Shown piece by piece: positions 59,334 through 64,000 of a stretch of DNA of 64,000 bases. The notes under the pieces are model-generated. The model saw nothing but the letters and a program-made list of their open reading frames with translations, made no database searches and had not been told where the DNA came from. The translations under genes were made by a program, and so were the position numbers. Position 1 is the stretch's first letter. Every line of letters begins with the position of its first letter. Origin of the DNA: Trichobilharzia szidati (Eukaryota; Platyhelminthes; Trematoda; Strigeidida; Schistosomatidae); the NCBI GenBank assembly GCA_944472155.2, contig OX235271.1, forward strand, positions 105,537,256-105,601,255, given 5' to 3'.

Positions 59334-62300
59334 AGACACTATAATAAAGTTTAAAATGAAAGGTGTTAACGAATGAAAATGCCCGAAGAATAATCACCGA
59401 AAACAACGAAGTTATTTGAATGAAAATTAGTTATAATGAAATAGAGGGCATGCCGCCGACAAATCCTGTCATTCGCACAGATTAAGAAACCGATACTTCT
59501 ATCGAAAGAACCACCCATAATATTGAACGAAAGCCGGGATTACTTCGGGAAACAATTAATCTTAGGATGTTAACTAATACAGCACACTGGCGAACAAGTC
59601 AACCGTGGAAATCTTGTTGGGGATCAAGGAAGTTAGTTCATTCAGTTGAATCTCATACATTTCGCTTTCTTCAGTCAACTTGTCTATAAGTGATGACTGG
59701 ATCAGATGGCGGACAGGTAGGTGAATTGTGGTGCATTGTATATCTCTGTGTTCTCTTCATACTTTGCACTATTTCCCAATATTCAGGCCCGATCGTCTTT
59801 GATATCATAATGATAATTCAGCTGTGATTTTATTTAAAATCACGAAACTGTGAAACAGAATGCATAAACTAAGCGTTAGTTGTTGTGGCTCATAAGGCTT
59901 CACAGTTTTTAAGAAGTATGTGTAAGTGCATAGTGATATTCTGTAACATTAGGGATATAATTGTATACCGAACATTTTAAAAACTGAAAACTTTTCATGA
60001 TTTGGAAATAATGTAACAAATAACCAGTAGCATCGTACTTCAAGGCCTTTCTATTAAGAATATATAGAAATGGCGAATTCACTCCTTTATTATTAGTAAT
60101 CCACTTCAGTTTTATCAGAGGTACCCATAGCTGCATATCTCGTTCAAAAAGGAGAAGAGCGATAGAACTCAGACGTCTATAAGATATTTAGTCCACAGAA
60201 AATGAATACCATAGTACAAAATGTCAAATTTCATTCGCTCATTCATTCGAGGATATGTTCCACTATCGTTTCCGACTTTCAACACGAAAAGATGTTCATA
60301 AAGAATACTAGAAATCTCAAGATGGCAGTCAACATTATCCGGTGAATTTACGAATTGATAGTCAGTAGATGACTCAATGTCTTTTAAGTGTTGGCTTTAC
60401 TCAAGATAGACCTCAACTAACTGCACTTACTAAATACATATCCTATTAATAACCTTGGCGGTCCTCTACCTAGCGTGTAAGTACTGCTCAACGAACTCAA
60501 AGTAAAAAGGCTTGAGACTCGAAGTTTTTCCTGAAGAGAGTTGTATTCTACACAGATGAAATATCAATTTAAATAAATAAGAATGCTGTGCAACTTATCA
60601 GATACCTCGGCTGGCTAGTAAGCTTGAAGAGTATGCTGAATGGCAGCACAACAAGGGAACGAACCAAGTACGTACAGTCGCGTCGGAAATCACAAGATGT
60701 TGTGGGGCCAAAAGGGGACGAATGCTTTAAGACAAAAATTTAGAAGTTCAAGGTACACTACAGACTAATATAACGTTGTATCAGTGTGGTTATTGACACC
60801 CCCGAAAGCCTTCACCCTTTCTGCAAAGCAACAAGCACTTCATCGTTATGGATTAGTGCTTGTCTAAACACTCTTACTGAAAGTAGGATTGGGAGACATT
60901 TCAGTTATTGCGAAAAGGAGGTTTCATAGTTATAATCAGGATACTTGAGCATTTTAAATGAAGTCAGATAAGTCCGGCCATTCAATTTTTGGGCAAATTA
61001 AAATTTCAATCGGCGGAAACAAAGGATTATGCCACTTTAAACAACTCACTTGATTTGATGATCTCACTAAGTCTCAGCCTCCTAATATAATTCCTTTCGG
61101 TGGTGGAATTCGGGTATAAACAGATAATGTGTCGACAATTATACGAATGAAAAAGTAATTAACTGCTTTATTTTTCCATATTTTCCACTAAAAATATCTA
61201 CTATCAGGACGGTCATGCTACTGTCTAGTATACCAGTGCCCCACTCTACTAAGAAACAGTAAAACAATCAGGAAGTTTAAACGTTGCTTTGATATTTGTT
61301 GTACGCAACACCAAGTGCAATGACTCACCCTATTTGATATACTTATCTGTAAAAGTTATCCAATGCATAACTTGTCATTTTATTTAAATCTCTGACTATA
61401 TAGACGCTAAGTTTCTAGAGAATTAATCTACCCAAATAATTATTTGTTTGTTCTGAGAAGCAAAATTAACATTTGTAAGTGAATTCCATGAGTTCTCATC
61501 ATCTATTAGCAAGAAATGTCGTGATATATCTGGATTTCGGCCGTTTGTATTTCTGCACATATGTGAAGAAACTTTTACAAGAACTGCTGAATAAGAAATC
61601 GAAATAAACTCTGCACAACAATAATCTTTCCCATTGGAAGAAAGTCATTCATCAGTTATTCAGCAATCCTGATGGCATTAATTTATCGAAAAATATCTGC
61701 AGATACATATAGTGCTGCTTGCAGCATACGCAGACTGCCTCAGTCAGACTAGCCCAACTTGCCACACTAAAAGCTGTCATGTTGCAAGAGTGTGGACAAC
61801 AAAACGTGGTTGAAATTATCTCACATGCTGAAGGTCACTGGAAGAGTCAGGTGCCTGTAGGTCACTTTCGTCCATGTTAATCGGCCATGTCGGATTGCTG
61901 TCCCCTAAACGTTCGTTTACACATTGGCTTTTCCCTTTATCCTACAGTTATTCACAACTTATCTTGATGCACATTGTTCACAAATGTCGCGTGCCACCTC
62001 ATTTTGTTTCCGTTACCGTTAAAGTCAGTTATTTCGTTTGTTTCGGAAGTTTCTACCACCCGGTCAGTTCATTCATTTCATTGTAATTGTTTCATACTTT
62101 GCATTCATGCGTGGTTTCAGTGTTTTATTTGTTTTTCAGCTGTTTAATGAGAAAGCCCTGTGTTAACGTCTTGGAAATTATGCACATGAACACGTTTGGG
62201 TCAGAGATGCTGCTGTTTTCATTTCATTTGTTGGTTACCCTTAATGTCGCTGGCTCAGTTGTTTACTTAATAAGTAGAAATCTATAAAAAACAATGTCCT

Positions 62301-62513
62301 TCACATTCATGTTTATAACGTGCGAAAATCAACGAGTAAATCTGGTGAAAAGAGCACGAACAGAGTTGATATAAGCAGAGCTCCCAAAAAGCATATTAAA
62401 TCTGAAGAATTTAAAACATGAGTTGAAGTTGAAAAAGCCTTGAAGCATTTCGAGAAGGTGAGTATTCCATCAATTTGTCTATTATCAGTTAAAATACCGG
62501 ATACATTGTAAGT
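59334..62513. other. Unit B, non-coding repeat sequence
   Basis: Copy of 17012-20153 with 38 additional bases near 62264. No gene recognised. Confidence 0.55.
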
Positions 62514-62525
62514 GAATCTAAATTA

Positions 62526-62865
62526 CAGGATTTCATCATGAGCTGACATTGGTTAGAGAACCAATGGAAAACCTGGGAGTACTGGGCAGCAGTACGCACA
62601 CACCGGGGTTCGAATCCAGGACCTTCTGGTTACAAGGCGAGCTCGTAGACTATTGAGTCACTGCGACTCGATCCAATGGCCCGTGAATTCTAACTTCTGC
62701 CAATTCACGATATAGCGCAAATGGTGTGTGCGTGCTGCTGGAGAGTCCCAAACTAGGACGAAACAGCTGTCCAGTACTGCCAGGTTTTCCAGTGGTTCTC
62801 TAACTAATGTCAGCTCATGATGAAATCCTGTAATCAATCAACCAAATCCCCACAAACCAATACTA
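62526..62865 (+). mobile_element. 340-bp SINE with hairpin arms (unit B copy)
   Basis: Same element and 12-bp target duplication as at 20166-20505 (62514-62525 and 62866-62877). Here the B box reads GGTTCGAATCC, an exact match to the Pol III consensus. Confidence 0.75.
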
Positions 62866-62877
62866 GAATCTAAATTA

Positions 62878-64000
62878 AACAAGGATGAGCCACGTGTGAA
62901 GTATGAATGTGTGGTGTCTGTATGAACTTTTGGAAACAGAAAGAAGTCGAAAGTGAATCAGAAACCTCTAAAGGGTAAGTGTTACCTATGGTTATTAATG
63001 CATAATTTACTAGATCCGAATACATGAACTAGGACTGTCTGTGTAAAGCCAATGTTACCAGCCATTCAATATGTTTCTGAACAATTTTAAAAGCTAATGG
63101 CATACCATGATCTGATGACTGTACGAATTATCATCGATAGAAGTAAGACTTTAATTGGCAGGAATAACGTTTCGGATTTCGGTCTACAATTGGTGGTTTT
63201 TCCGAAGTTACAACAAGCTGAGAAGCTGATTATTATTCGGGAAGAAAACATTGGCTTTATACAAATTGCTTGTTTCAGTCCAAATATTGAAATTCTTATT
63301 TTTCTGATGTTCGTAATTTTTCCGTGGTCATGAATTAGGATGTCCATGATTTTTAAGAAAACTTTCAATACACTTTCCTTGAACCACCGGTCTTCTCTCT
63401 CTTGGCGAAGAATTTATTGACACGATTAGACGAACAGGTAGCAAAGTAGAATGTTCTGTGATTGAGAACCGTAGTCGTTGTGTTCCAGATTAATATCGCG
63501 CGTCTAACTGTTATAACCTTATGTATATAGTTCTTTCTTCGTGGTGCATTACAACATCTAGAAATCATAAGCACACTGTCCTCGGTGAATTTATTTTTAC
63601 TTTGTAAGTGATTGGGATTAGTGCGTCATTTGAAGTAACAGGAAAAATACCTCTACACGCTATCTTTGAGATTAGGGTAAATTTACTTTTCTCGACCAGG
63701 GGACAATCTTTTTACCAAGAAAGTTCTCAGGATGTCCGCTTTTACTTTGTAATTCAAAGATAACGTTAAGTTGTTAACTCAGGTAGTAACTACAAAAGAT
63801 TACTTTCAGCGGAAACTATTTTAAGGTATCTACGTAGCTTTAGTTAATGCCTCATAGAAGTAAGCAGCGTACGTTGACTGCGTCTAAATATATTAAACGT
63901 TGTGTAGCTGGTCAAATCGTAGTTCTTAAATACAAGTTAGTCTTATAAATAATGAATGTACCGTACAAGCGTTTTCTTTGTTTCGCGTACCTAGCTCATA
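62878..64000. other. Right end of unit B
   Basis: Copy of 20518-21640. Same chance frames, no gene recognised. Confidence 0.5.

Larger units (their letters stand above)
53932..64000. repeat. Duplicated repeat block, unit B (runs off the window)
   Basis: Near-identical to unit A without the Mutator-like insertion. Its last base corresponds to A 21640, so it reaches within about 13 bases of the shared right edge. It carries the same nested dead gypsy RT, SINE-like insertions and short frames as unit A, so those should not be counted as independent genes. Confidence 0.9.

Noticed and set aside
1..64000. CRISPR arrays, bacterial operons, rRNA genes
   Set aside because: None seen; sequence is eukaryotic with introns and poly(A) signals.

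Overview
The window looks like nuclear DNA from a blood-fluke-like flatworm (schistosomatid trematode). It is AT-rich and gene-poor. It is packed with retroelement families typical of that group: CsRn1/Kabuki-type Ty3/gypsy LTR elements, RTE (SR2-like) and CR1/Jockey-like LINEs, a Penelope-like element, and tRNA-derived SINEs. Two spliced genes contain 27-53 nt mini-introns. The species is inferred and was not checked against a database.

Layout. 1-2326: decayed CR1/Jockey-like LINE with a long 3' UTR. 3996-21653: repeat unit A, a nested repeat block. An almost identical copy, unit B, occupies 53932-64000, and an older diverged partial copy, unit C, lies at 48735-50550. Unit A contains an 8,089-bp insertion (8915-17003) that unit B lacks. 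The insertion has imperfect terminal inverted repeats and an 8-bp target-site duplication. It carries a nine-exon gene for a 599-aa Mutator-like (MULE) transposase whose frame is intact across eight mini-introns. The rest of the insertion is mostly LINE debris. 21655-25554: CR1-like RT fragment and featureless DNA. 25560-26290: RTE fragment.

26665-37806: the clearest host gene, nine exons on the + strand encoding a 483-aa protein with an N-terminal coiled coil and one C-terminal C2H2 zinc finger. Its introns hold RTE, Penelope-like and SINE remnants. 38617-39000: another RTE fragment. 41373-41884: terminal exon of an unidentified host gene on the - strand. 44188-48197: decayed CsRn1-like element (gag, protease, RT, RNase H, integrase) with stops and frameshifts. 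50559-53931: a second, 5'-truncated CsRn1-like element with a long intact RNase H-integrase frame and a probable 3' LTR; unit B starts where it is cut off.

How parts relate. Comparing the three unit copies dates events in relative order. A 340-bp SINE with a 12-bp target duplication sits in A and B, and unit C keeps the empty site. The Mutator-like element sits only in A, and B keeps that empty site. So the SINE insertion came before the A/B duplication, and the Mutator-like element probably arrived after it.
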